From contig QRDG01000473.1 in assembly GCA_012064385.1 (NCBI GenBank), positions 4,347,965 through 4,411,964 on the forward strand: DNA of 64,000 nucleotides. The letters are read 5' to 3'. Origin of the DNA: Puccinellia tenuiflora (taxonomy: Eukaryota > Streptophyta > Magnoliopsida > Poales > Poaceae). The translations under genes were made by a program, and so were the position numbers. How positions within the stretch are numbered: the first letter of the stretch is position 1; each line of letters begins with the position of its first letter. The notes beneath the pieces were generated by a model. The model was not told the origin of the DNA, searched no databases, and saw only the letters and a list, made by a program, of their open reading frames with translations. Positions 43,776 through 54,263 of the stretch are shown here, piece by piece.

Positions 43776-46725
43776 GCATCCCCAAGCTTAGTTCTACTCG
43801 TCCTCGAGTAGGTAAAACGATAACAAATAATTTCTTAGGAGACATGCTAACTCACAATCTAGATCAACATAGCAATGCAAAGCACATGATGTGAATAAGG
43901 TGATCCAAAACAATTGTCTATAGTTGACTTTAAGCAAACAATGATTAAGAAATGCTAGCTAAAAGAAGCTAGAACTTTTCATGAATCAGCGTGTTGGAGA
44001 CAAGGAACCATACATAAGGTTTAGAAAGAAGGATAGTAAATTGTGTCTCCAATGTAAAATGTCAATCAATCTTCAAAGCATCAAATTCAGTCAATAATAG
44101 AAATAGCCAAGCTCAAGTCAAGTGTCCTTTATCCATCCACTTAACTTATCAACTGTTATGTAGTCCACTCAACTAATACAAGCAAGAAGAAGGCTTGGCA
44201 CCATGAGGTTATGGCAAAGAGAATAATAATGGGGGTTTGGAAGGCCAAAAAGAAAGGCTCAAACAGTGGAAGAGGTAACCACAAGACAAGAGGAAGTCCC
44301 GTAGTAGACACTGAATGAGGAGTAGTGATTGCCATGCAACGGATGCACATAGAGCTATATGAATGGAAGCTCTCCAATGGAACTAGTGGGGGTGCATCCA
44401 ACTTGCTTGCTCATGAAGACCTAGAGCTCACTTGAGGAGGCTCATCGTTGAATATACAAGCCAAGTTCTATAACGTTTGGTCCCCACATAGTTATACTAA
44501 TGAAGCATGAAAACTCACTACAATGATGTAGGTGCTACTAGCACAAGTGTGGAATAAAAGGATAGTAGTGTTGCCCCCTCTCTCATTTTATATTCTTTTT
44601 TTTCTTTTTCTCTTTTTTGCTTTTTGCTTTTTGAGGCCTTTGTGGCTCTTTTATATTTTTCTCTCATTGGTCTCTTCTGGACTCTTTTGATTGGCCACTT
44701 TGGACTCTTTTTAATATGCTCACAGGTAGAGGCAACACTCTATTTTACAAGATGATCATCACACTTTTTTGGTGTACTCAAAACTCAAAGACTAATACAT
44801 GGTGTATGGTGGATATGCATGATCGAGCGTAGTGTGGAAAAGATGTAAAACATGTGGAAAACCACGCATCACACTAACTCAAATGGTCAAGCAATACTAT
44901 ATGGTAATGAAGTAAAAATGACATAAAGTCATGTAATGTAAATGATGGATGTTGCATGGCAATGTATCTCGGAACAGCTATGGAAATGCTGTGATAGGTT
45001 GATATGGTGGCTGTTTTGAGGAAGATAGTTGGCTTATGTGTAGGAGAACAAGATGAAGATCTCCCACGGGGTTGGATGTACTTGCGATGTATGCACCAAT
45101 CTCAATGTGAAAAAGGGCAATGCAAAGCACCAAAGAGGCTAGCAAAATATGGAGGTGGAAGTGCCAAAAACCAAAAACTCACATAGCATGTCGTATATTG
45201 CAAACAACTAACAGTATCAAAGTTTTACAAATGGTTAGAGACACCCCGAGAGGGATCGTGGCGGCGACACAAGTGCCCCGTTGGCTTCCCCGACCGTTGC
45301 AGTAACTATACCATTAGAAACTGCTTTTCAACTAAGAGGAAATCACGACACTAAAGCACTATTGACTTAAGTTGTTTTTAGTTCAGAAAAGTACGGCTCC
45401 ACGCTCTACTAACACATCTTCATTAATCAGCTCTTAACAACATTAACCAACATATTTTAACCATTAGTTATTTTAATACCTCAAAACAATTGAAGAGGAG
45501 CAAGTTATCTACACAATGGTCTACAAGACTATGCAGCTTTTCTCTATTTCATACCACTATCACAAGCATAGCATTTTCCAATCTAACACATCAACCAAGC
45601 AACTAAAACAACTCTCTAACAAATAAGAGTGAAACACAAGAGAGCTTAACACAAAGAACTAGCAGCTCTAAACAAGATAACATGCTAAAAGCGAGAGCTT
45701 ACTAGAAAACAGACAGTAGCTAAGAATACTCAACAAATATAAGCGAAGCACAAGAGTATTCATATGAAAAAGCGGAGCGTGTCTCTCTCCCACACAAGAA
45801 TGCTAGGATCCAACTTATTAAGCAAACTAAAACACACACTCAAAATAAAAACAGACGCTCCAAGCAAAATACATAAGATGTAGTGGAATAAAAATATAGT
45901 ATCACTAGAGATGACCTGATAGTTTTGTCGATGAAGAAGGGGATGCCTTGGGCATCCCCAAGCTTAGATGCTTGAGTCTTCTTGAATTTTCTGGGGATGA
46001 CCCACCGGGGCATCCCCAAGCTTAGGCTTTTCACTCTTCTTGATCTCATCATATCGTCCCTTTTGCTTACTTGAAAACTTCCACCACATCAAACTCAAAG
46101 TAATTCTCATTAGAGGGTTAGTGCATAAACCAAAAATTCACAAGTTCTACTGTGACACAAGCACACCTTAATGAATTATAACATTATCTACAACCACTGA
46201 TGCTCAAAGAATCAAAAAGATCCAAATAAACATCGCAAAGGAAGCAATGCACAATAAAAGGCAGAATCTGTCAAAATCTGAACAGTCTGTAAAGACGAAT
46301 TTTTTCGAGGCACTAGAGTTGCTCAAATCGAAAATCACTGAACTAGAAAAAGTTTCATACATATATGAAGATTCAGCACACAAAATCTCAAAGCATTTCG
46401 TCGCTTCTGGAATAAATGACGAATTTAACGGTGACAGACAGAAATCTATTTCCTGTGCAGAAATCCAAATATAGCAAAAACTTTCTACTAGAGACCTTAC
46501 TTGGCACAACATTGCAAGAAAATAAAGATACAAAGAAGTTGCTACAGAAGTAAACAAACTTATTGACTCAAATAAAAGAAAAGATACTGAAAATAAAATG
46601 ATGGGTTGTCTCCCATAAGCGCTTATCTTTAAAGCCTTTTAGCTAGGCATGGTAATTTTGATGATGCTCACATAAAAATGAGAGGTGGAGCACAATAAGG
46701 GAGCATCAAGAAGCAACTATAAAAC
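43776..46725 (-). other. Element G non-coding internal region with repeated purine-tract motif
   Basis: About 2.9 kb downstream of gag where pol would be expected; no RT or integrase motif in any frame. It starts with the polypurine-type sequence (43776-43790; minus TAAGCTTGGGGATGC), and the same motif recurs at 45952-45966 and 46010-46024. 45940-45960 is a perfect inverted repeat GGGGATGCC-TTG-GGCATCCCC. A long pyrimidine stretch lies at about 44588-44640. Confidence 0.75.
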
Positions 46726-49182
46726 TCATTTAAGTCTAACCCACTTCCTATGCATTGGAATCTTGTAAGTAAATAAATCCATGAAGCATAAATTGACTAG
46801 CATAGGAAGACAAAATAGGTGCAACTTAAAAAATTTCAACAAAAGGAGAGGAGATTCAATGTTATTGTGATATATGAAGCCATGTCTCCCTTTTTCATAA
46901 AAACTTTCAGTAGCATCATTGATAAAATCCACAATATAACCATCACATGTAAAATTCTTATCATGATCCATATGCATAAAAGTGTCATCATTTTCCACAT
47001 AAACAAAATTCTTCTCATGAATAACAACTGGAGCAGGATCATCATAAAGAACTTGAACATGATAAACAGGTTGTATATTAAAGGGATGGTTTTGGGTGAT
47101 CCCTCCATAATTATGACAAGTTTCATGAGGATGATTGTAATTATAACCCATGTCATAATATTCTTTATAATAATTATCAAAAACTGGGGGCATAGTATCA
47201 TCATAAGGAATAGAATATTTATCTTCCAAAGTGTGTTCATCTGTAAACATATCATCATTTTTACTAGAAGGAGATGTATCAAACATGTAATCATTAGTAG
47301 CAAAAGGATTTTCAAACACCTCATCCCCAAGCTTAGAGCTTATCATATCATCATTGGAAAGAATATGGATAGTACTAATAGTGTTGCAATCATTAGCATC
47401 ATCATTTTCAGAATTAGTACCCAAGAGGTTTTCAATATCAAAAGTACTATGCTTTTCCCAATCATGATCACTAATATAAGTAACAGGCATAGGAACATCA
47501 TCTAATTCAAAATCATCGAGTTCATACTCATCAGCAACAACTATAATAGGAGCAACATGTTTAGGGAAAGGTACTGTTTCCTCTCTCCTTTTACTCTTCA
47601 TCTTCCTCTTCTTCTTTCCCTTCTTAGGAGGGAGAGCCTTGAAAGGAAGCTTCTCCACATAACCTGGTTTATTGTTAGAAACAACAGAGGAAACTTGGAA
47701 GGATTCTTCTCTTTCATTGATAAGATCAAAACACATATTAGTCCTGTCATATTTTGGTAAAATCCCATCTTGTATAATATTTTGTATATAAGTATTTGTA
47801 TGGCAATTATCAACACAATAAAGATGACAACCATGCAGGACGCTGTTTATATCAAAAGCACTCATATCTATTAAAGAAGTTTTTCTTGATAACTCTTCAC
47901 ACCCCAAAAATAATATAAGTTCATCATGCTGATTAGGAGTGATCATGTCATCACAATACAGACTCGCAGTACTCATTGGATTAGAAAGGCTATTATCTTT
48001 CCCTGAGCATTGAAAATTGAAATGACCAACTTTATAGCAAAGTTCACAAATAAAAGGATAGTGGGCACAAACTTTTTCACCAAGATCATCAAGAGCTCTA
48101 TTCCAAGTTCTAGTTTTTTCATTCCTATGATGGATACAATATTCTTCTTCAATTTGGCTCTTTTTACAAGGTCTAAGTACTCCACAAAAATTAACATGCT
48201 TATAAGAGATAGTATTTTCAGAAGTTTGAGCACGTTTATTACAATCATTAACAACAATATCATTTTTCATGCAAGTGTCTTTAAAAGGTTCATGATAAAG
48301 GTCCCAATTTTCTTTAGGAACATTAATATGAGAAGCAAAGGCTCTACAACAATCAACAATAATTTGAGAATCAAGACCATATTTAGCACTAAGCTCTTGA
48401 AAAACAGCAGTTTCAATGAAGGACTTAATGCAATCATATTCATAGTTTATACCTGATTCTTTACCTTTGTCATTCTCCCAACCTTCAGTATTGTCTTGAA
48501 TTTTCTCAAGAAGATCCCATCTAGTTTGAACCTTCTTACTTGTGAAAGAACCCCCTGAACAAGCATCTAGATAATTCTTGCAATCACCTGAAAGCCTTGC
48601 ATAAAAATTAGTAACAATTATTTTCTTAGGAAGCTCATGGTTAGGACATTTAAGTATTAATGTTTTCAGCCTTCCGCAAGCTTGAACAATGCTTTCTCCA
48701 TCATGAGGCCAAAACTTAAAAATGTAATTCCTATCCAAATGCATTTCATAAGGAGGATAAAATTTAGAGTAAAAGAGATTTGCAAGCTCCTTCCACTCCA
48801 AATGATGAGGATCATCAAGTAGATCATACCACTCCCTTGCTTTGTCCTTAAGTGACAATGGAAATAATTTCTTCATGACATTTTCTCTTGATAAACCTGC
48901 AATCTTAAACAACTCACAAAGTTCTGTAAGTTTCAACAAGTGATCACTTGGACGGATTGTTCCATCCCCTGCATAACATTCATCCATAACATTTTCAACA
49001 ATTTTCATAGGTATTTTAAAAGGAATACTTTCAGTAGGTGGATTTAGAATATCACAAGCATGATTCGAATTATCACATATGGGAGACAAAGTATTATCAG
49101 AGCAAATTTTCTCCTCTAAAGCTGGGGAACTAAAAAGATCATTTTCATAAAAACTAGCTTCCCCAAGCTTAGACTTTTCCAT
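46726..49182 (-). CDS. Gag protein of element G
   Basis: About 818 residues, starting MEKSKLGEASFYEND at 49182. The N-terminal half has the conserved retrotransposon gag core (REWYDLLDDPHHLEWKEL, then FYPPYEMHLD). A zinc knuckle CELCYKVGHFNFQC (CX2CX4HX4C) lies near 48008-48050. After it comes a Lys/Arg-rich stretch and a long acidic, Asp/Asn-rich C-terminal part. The frame stays open upstream through the primer site into the LTR, but the chosen ATG follows the leader and begins the conserved part. A gag-only element of this type would supply its own capsid and borrow pol from a related Athila element. No frameshift is seen, so the protein may be makeable. Confidence 0.85.
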   Translation of the reverse strand: MEKSKLGEASFYENDLFSSPALEEKICSDNTLSPICDNSNHACDILNPPTESIPFKIPMKIVENVMDECYAGDGTIRPSDHLLKLTELCELFKIAGLSRENVMKKLFPLSLKDKAREWYDLLDDPHHLEWKELANLFYSKFYPPYEMHLDRNYIFKFWPHDGESIVQACGRLKTLILKCPNHELPKKIIVTNFYARLSGDCKNYLDACSGGSFTSKKVQTRWDLLEKIQDNTEGWENDKGKESGINYEYDCIKSFIETAVFQELSAKYGLDSQIIVDCCRAFASHINVPKENWDLYHEPFKDTCMKNDIVVNDCNKRAQTSENTISYKHVNFCGVLRPCKKSQIEEEYCIHHRNEKTRTWNRALDDLGEKVCAHYPFICELCYKVGHFNFQCSGKDNSLSNPMSTASLYCDDMITPNQHDELILFLGCEELSRKTSLIDMSAFDINSVLHGCHLYCVDNCHTNTYIQNIIQDGILPKYDRTNMCFDLINEREESFQVSSVVSNNKPGYVEKLPFKALPPKKGKKKRKMKSKRREETVPFPKHVAPIIVVADEYELDDFELDDVPMPVTYISDHDWEKHSTFDIENLLGTNSENDDANDCNTISTIHILSNDDMISSKLGDEVFENPFATNDYMFDTSPSSKNDDMFTDEHTLEDKYSIPYDDTMPPVFDNYYKEYYDMGYNYNHPHETCHNYGGITQNHPFNIQPVYHVQVLYDDPAPVVIHEKNFVYVENDDTFMHMDHDKNFTCDGYIVDFINDATESFYEKGRHGFIYHNNIESPLLLLKFFKLHLFCLPMLVNLCFMDLFTYKIPMHRKWVRLK

Positions 49183-49414
49183 AGCATTAGCAAAAATGAT
49201 TTCCAAAGAACTAATACTAATTTTTTGTTGTTTTCCATTAAGCCTAACTAGTGAAATTAAAAACAAGAAACAAAAAGATATAATTGCAGAATCTAAAGGA
49301 AATAACTTCGAGCACTCACACAACAGCAACAGTACTAGAAAATAGCTTAGTAGCCAGATGATGTGAGTACCTTTTACCTTACCTCCCCGGCAACGGCGCC
49401 AGAAAATAGCTTGA
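49183..49414 (-). other. Element G leader and primer-binding site
   Basis: 49384-49401 on the minus strand reads TGGCGCCGTTGCCGGGGA, the primer site complementary to tRNA-Asp that is typical of Athila-type elements. It lies 13 bases inside the 5' LTR end. The rest of the leader is non-coding. Confidence 0.88.
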
Positions 49415-50338
49415 TGTCTACACACGCTTCTATTCTTGTAGACAGTGTTGGGCCTCCAAGAGCAGAGGTTTGTAGAACAGCAGCAAGTTTCCCTTAAGTG
49501 AATCACCCAAGGTTTATCGAACTCAGGGAGGTAGAGGTCAAAGGTATCCCTCTCAAGCAACCCTGCAATCACAATACAAAAAGTCTCTTGTGTCCCCAAC
49601 ACACCCAATACACTTGTCAGATGTATAGGTGCACTAGTTCGGCGAAGAGATAGTGAAATACAAGTAATATGGATGATTATAAGTAGTAATTGCAATCTGA
49701 AATAAAAATGGCAGCAAGCAAACATGTAGCAGAACTTGTTGTAAACGGTGTTTCAATGCTTAGAAACAAGGCCTAGGGATCATACTTTCACCAGTGGTCA
49801 CTCTCAACAATGCAATCATAATTGAATATAAATATAAGCACTTCAATATACTACTCCGAAGTATTCTCCGGCTGGATAACGAACACTAATTCATTGTGTA
49901 GGAATGCAAAAGCACGCCTCAAACATATATTTCCAAGTACTAATGAATACCCCACACTGGACCATGAGCATTCATAGGAGGTACTAACACACCACAATTT
50001 CATAGAGACATCCAACTCAAATAATAAATCAGTGAACAAGTATCTTGTGAAATATAGCCCAAAGACCCACACGGTGCACACACTGTCACCTTTACGCACG
50101 TGGGACAAGGAGTCTCCGGAGATCACATAAATAAAGCCCACTTGAGTAACATAACAACATCTAGATTGCAAAGCTCATGATCACATATAGATCACATCAT
50201 GGGAGAGAGAGATATAGACCACATGGCTACCGGTACGGCCCTCAGCCCCGAGGGAGAACTACTCCCTCCTCATCATGGGAGTCAGCAACGACGATGAAGA
50301 TGGTGGTGGAGTCGATGGAGATGGCTCCGGGGGCACTT
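49415..50338 (-). repeat. Element G 5' LTR, interrupted by element H
   Basis: Matches 42351 onward. Element H begins at 50339; CACTT (50334-50338) is the expected left target duplication of H. The rest of the LTR lies beyond H, outside the window. Confidence 0.9.
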
Positions 50339-51774
50339 TGTAACAGCCCCATATTAGTACCCTAAAATATGGGCCAAATTTTCACTTTTTGTGTTGCATT
50401 GCATCATGGCATTCTTATTTAAATTGCAAATTCTAAATAAAAGCAACACTTGGAAATTAAAACTAGGGAAGCAAAACCCTTCCTAAATTTTCCAAACCAA
50501 ATACAATACTCATTTTGGTAAAACCAATTATTCTTGAGTCTCCAAATTGTTAAGGAAACTCAAGGATATGTTTTACTTTCTAAATAGTTGCCCAAGGCAA
50601 ATTGTATTAACAAGCAACCAAATAAAATTTGAGAAATCAAATTGGTTCTTTTAAATTTCTGTTGTTGGAACCAAGTTAAGTTTTCCAAAATTTCAAATTA
50701 AAATTATGGGGTGATTCATTGTTATAATATGAGACTCCATAAATATCTTCATAATTCATTGAAATGCCTAAGTGCTCCAAATAAATATATTTTGGAAATT
50801 ATCAAATTTGACCTAAACTAAACCCTTTGAACAAATGTTGCTCAAAACATTTTTGTTTGCCACCTCAATTTTTGTGGAGCACCTAAAGGTCATTTAGAAC
50901 CCCTGTGAATTTTTGCATAATTTATAAAAAATGTTTAAGGGCCTTATTTAATTGCCTAAAGCCTGCTGGCTTTAATTAAAATGGAAAAAGCCAAAACCCT
51001 GACAGTGGGTCCCCCACTGTCAGACCTTCCTCTTCACTGTGGCGCCAGGGATGACGCTGGCGCCATGCCGACGACGCGCGCCTGCTCCCACTCGTGGCCG
51101 CTCTCCCCTGCTCGTGGATAAGGAGGCCCCCTGCTGCCGAGTACCTCTCCCCCTCCTCACCTGCCCCCCCCTTCCTTCCTCTCTCCAAGTTTTAGATCGG
51201 GCCGACGCTGCCGCCGCCGTCTCCATGGTCGCCGTCGATCCCTGCCGATGGAGCTCCAGACGACGCTGCCATCAGGTCCGCCTCGTCACGGGCTACCCCT
51301 TCCTCCACGGAATCGAGCTGAGGCTCTCGGGGATCGAGCCCATGCCTCTGTCCTCCCCCGCCTCTGTCCGACCGGCGACCGCCACGCTTCGAGCACGCTC
51401 TCGTCGCCCCCGGTCCTCCCCGCGCGACACAAGGACCACGGCGAGGTCCGACTCGCCTCTCTATCCCTCCTGGCGCAAGGAATTGTGTCGGGACCAGCCG
51501 GGCAGACGCCGGCGTCCTCCACACCTCCGTACCGCCCGAGCTCGGTCGAGCTCCCGCTCGTCGCCGTCGGCCCCTCTCTGCCGTCGCCGTCCGTACCATT
51601 AGTGCTCAGGGTGAGTTCCTCGCCCCGTGTCTCTCTTCCTCCCCCTCTGCTCGCTCCCCGCACGCGCCTGGCCGTCGCTGTCGACTGCCACCGTGCCGCG
51701 GTCACCGCATCGGCGCGCACCGGTCGCGGCATTTGACCGGCCGCAACAAAAACGAGCGCGCTCGGCTTGGCCCC

Positions 51775-51900
51775 CCCCCCCCGGCCTGACCGGCCACGAG
51801 GCCGGGGCCTCTCGGGTTGTGGCCCGGCCATATGGCCGGCAGGTGGCCGGGGCCTCTCGGGTTGTGGCCCGGCCATATGACCGGCCTGCACCCCGGCCTG
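51775..51900. repeat. GGCCGG-rich array with 45-base tandem duplication, H 5' LTR
   Basis: A 45-base unit containing GCCGGGGCCTCTCGGGTTG and CCCGGCCATATG is repeated twice (starts at 51801 and 51846). The 3' LTR has the counterpart at about 58218-58345, with a shorter C run and an extra GGCCGGCCAACC. Confidence 0.8.
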
Positions 51901-52603
51901 GGAAATGGTTTCCCCTTTTTGAGTTCAAACTGAAATTAAACCTGGTGTATCTTTTCAAATATGGCTCCAAAAATTGCAAAGTAAATATGAAATTGCTCAG
52001 AAAAACATTTCCTATCTCTGGATAATATTTGTCTTGCCTTTTGATTAAATAATTTTGATGTTTAATTATGAATTCCTAAATTGGCATAAATGATAACAAT
52101 TTAGGAATTTCCATAACTTATTAAATATTTGTCCAAAAATTATGAATTAAATATCATTGTGATCAACATGTAAAATGCTATCAAACCATGCACTTATCAC
52201 ATCATGATCACAAATCTTTAATTGATGTTATTCATAATCTGTTTAAATCAATTAAATTCTATTATTTAAATTAAATTGCTATTTATTCATCGGTGCTCCG
52301 AAAATTACAAATGAGGTACCAAAATGATCGGAATGACGAATCCTATCCATTCTTGTCATGTTCATGCATATTTGAGCCACCTCTCTAATAATTTAATATT
52401 TTATAAAGAATGTGGCCACTAAGATAAATATGGGGTTGGTTCCAAATAATTGCACTAATTATTTGGCTCCTCATTTAAATTTGCTTTTAATTTATAGAAT
52501 GATATCTTTGCATCAACTTGACATGTCATCATGTGATTGAGCATTGCACCTTGTGTTCTTGTGATTTATGTGTTCTTTGCTTTTCTCTTTTGGGTATCGA
52601 TAG

Positions 52604-53934
52604 ATTCCGGAGTCGAGGGTCTCTCTAACTACCCCGACGAGCAGTACTTCACGACCGGGCAGCAAGGCAAGAGATAACCTAACCTTCTTGGCATCTAGCA
52701 TCCTATGGTTTTATCAAATTATTTTATCCACCATAATATTGCATGCGGTTCAATTGTCTCTTTTGATCAAATTATAGAGAATCCTATGATTGCATGTTTT
52801 TCCCGAGCCAATCACATGTATCCCTACCTATGAACCCTAGTGTTGAGGTGTTGGCCGGATACAAATATAGTTGTTGGTTATATGCTTAGCCATGCTTAGA
52901 AATGCTTAGTTGAGATACTAGTTATGTCCGTTATTACATTCCATAATTGTTGATGTTGTTGGAATGATTCGGGCATGGTGGATATTTGAGATGCTTAATT
53001 AAAATGCTAAGACGGCTTGGGTGAGTTGCCATCGGGGATGGTGTTTTGCCTCACTCTAGCCCCTAGGTGCGAGTTCTTGTCTCTAGACTCAAGATCGAGC
53101 GTGCTTCCATTGGTGGGTGTATGGGCGCCTCGCTGACCAAATAATTTGTGAGGGGCTTGTCAAGGGTCCTCTAGTTTGCTATTTCCATTTGCGCGTGTGT
53201 GGTGTGAGTGGAAAAGGAACGAGGATGGTGATGTTTAGGACGTGACGGTGGGGCAGGGCGCTGGGAGCGCTGAACCTGTCCTTCCGCCACTGATGGTCCT
53301 TGAGTAAGCCTCATGCATTGCAAAGGTCTAACCGCGCCCGCTTGCCGGCCTTCCCCAGAAGAGGGCCACTCAGGTGAGCCGGACGATACCAATGGATAAG
53401 GAGCTGGGATTCCCTCGGAACCTGGCCACTTCAAATAGTACACCCCTGCAGGGTTAATCTTTTCGAAAAGCCGTGTCCGCGGTTATGGACGACTTGGGAA
53501 CGGATATACGAGACCATAGAGAATATTAACCTAATTGATATGGCAGCTAGAGGTTGCATAACAAACTTGTGATAAAGGTTCATTTCCTCGAGGGTGAGTC
53601 GAGGGAGTGCCTTTGTGTGAGATGAGTGGTGATGGTTGTAAGTAGGTTCGCCAAGAACCGAAGATGATAATGATACTCTCTTACCCCTTTTGAAAAGTAT
53701 TCTGAGTAGACGAATGCCAAGTGTCATTTATACTTCTGTTTATGAAACTTAGCTTTATGCAAAAGAAATACATATAAAGCTTTAGAGCCTCCGTCAGTCA
53801 TTGGGCCTATATCGCCCTACTAAACTTGCGAGTACATCGTACTCAGTCTCTCTTTGCTGTCTCTATGATTTTGTATTTCAGAGGAGGACGACACCGAGCA
53901 ACTAGGTGGGTTCTTCGTTGACGTCGACTACTAG
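52604..53934 (+). other. Candidate spliced micro-ORF in the H 5' LTR (two coding blocks)
   Basis: Block one is 52604-52666 (63 bases), after TATCGATAG and before GCAAGAG; it begins DSGVEG and contains YPDEQY. Block two is 53882-53934, after TTTGTATTTCAG, with the same peptide as A; its two differences from A (CAG/CAA and TTA/CTA) are synonymous. The donor-like CAG|GTGAG is at 51609/51610. In the joining-compatible frame a TAG lies just before this donor, so a coding first exon is not supported in H. The 3' LTR keeps block one (62462-62524) but has lost block two. Confidence 0.43.
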
Positions 53935-54251
53935 TCTGGGGTTCCCAGGTGGCAGCTTGGGACCGTGGAACAAGCTGGCTGGGATGATTTTATTGTAGGC
54001 CTCTTAGGCCATATTTTGCTTCTTGTTGTTAGACAACACTACCCGCTTCCGCTTGTTGAATTGTTGGATCTGTGATCCTTTTGCTTGTAATATTTGTATT
54101 CTTCTCGTTATATGAGTTGCTATACTTTGTGTCGTAGAGTCATGCTTTGTGCCAGTTCTGTTCCACAAGTCTCGATCTTTGTCTTATACATTGATGGTTG
54201 TGTCGGATTCATAGCCTCTCTGTATAATTCCGGGGTCGGGGCGTTACAAGT

Positions 54252-54263
54252 TGGTATCAGAGC
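54252..54263 (+). other. Primer-binding site of element H
   Basis: TGGTATCAGAGC, three bases after the LTR end. Confidence 0.9.

Larger units (their letters stand above)
42351..50338 (-). mobile_element. Element G: Athila-type gag-only LTR retrotransposon
   Basis: Minus-strand element with 3' LTR 42351-43775, long non-coding internal part 43776-46725, gag 46726-49182, leader with tRNA-Asp-type primer site 49384-49401, and 5' LTR from 49415, cut at 50338 by element H. No protease, RT or integrase is present. The LTR start TGATACATCTCCAACGTATC (minus) is a very common Triticeae LTR start as I remember. By eye the LTRs differ at about six of ~920 shared positions. G sits in the RT of F. Confidence 0.88.
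50339..54248 (+). repeat. Element H 5' LTR (3910 bp)
   Basis: Same layout as the A LTR: AT-rich start, GC-rich block (51010-51720), GGCCGG array (51775-51900), AT-rich centre, conserved islands (about 53020-53075 and 53325-53460), micro-exons, and the terminal part before the primer site. Compared with the 3' LTR it has an extra 21 bases near 51318-51338 bounded by the short repeat ATCGAGC. Confidence 0.92.

Noticed and set aside
46819..48456. Plus-strand frames across the G gag region
   Set aside because: They are shadows of the AT-rich gag gene on the minus strand; no motifs.
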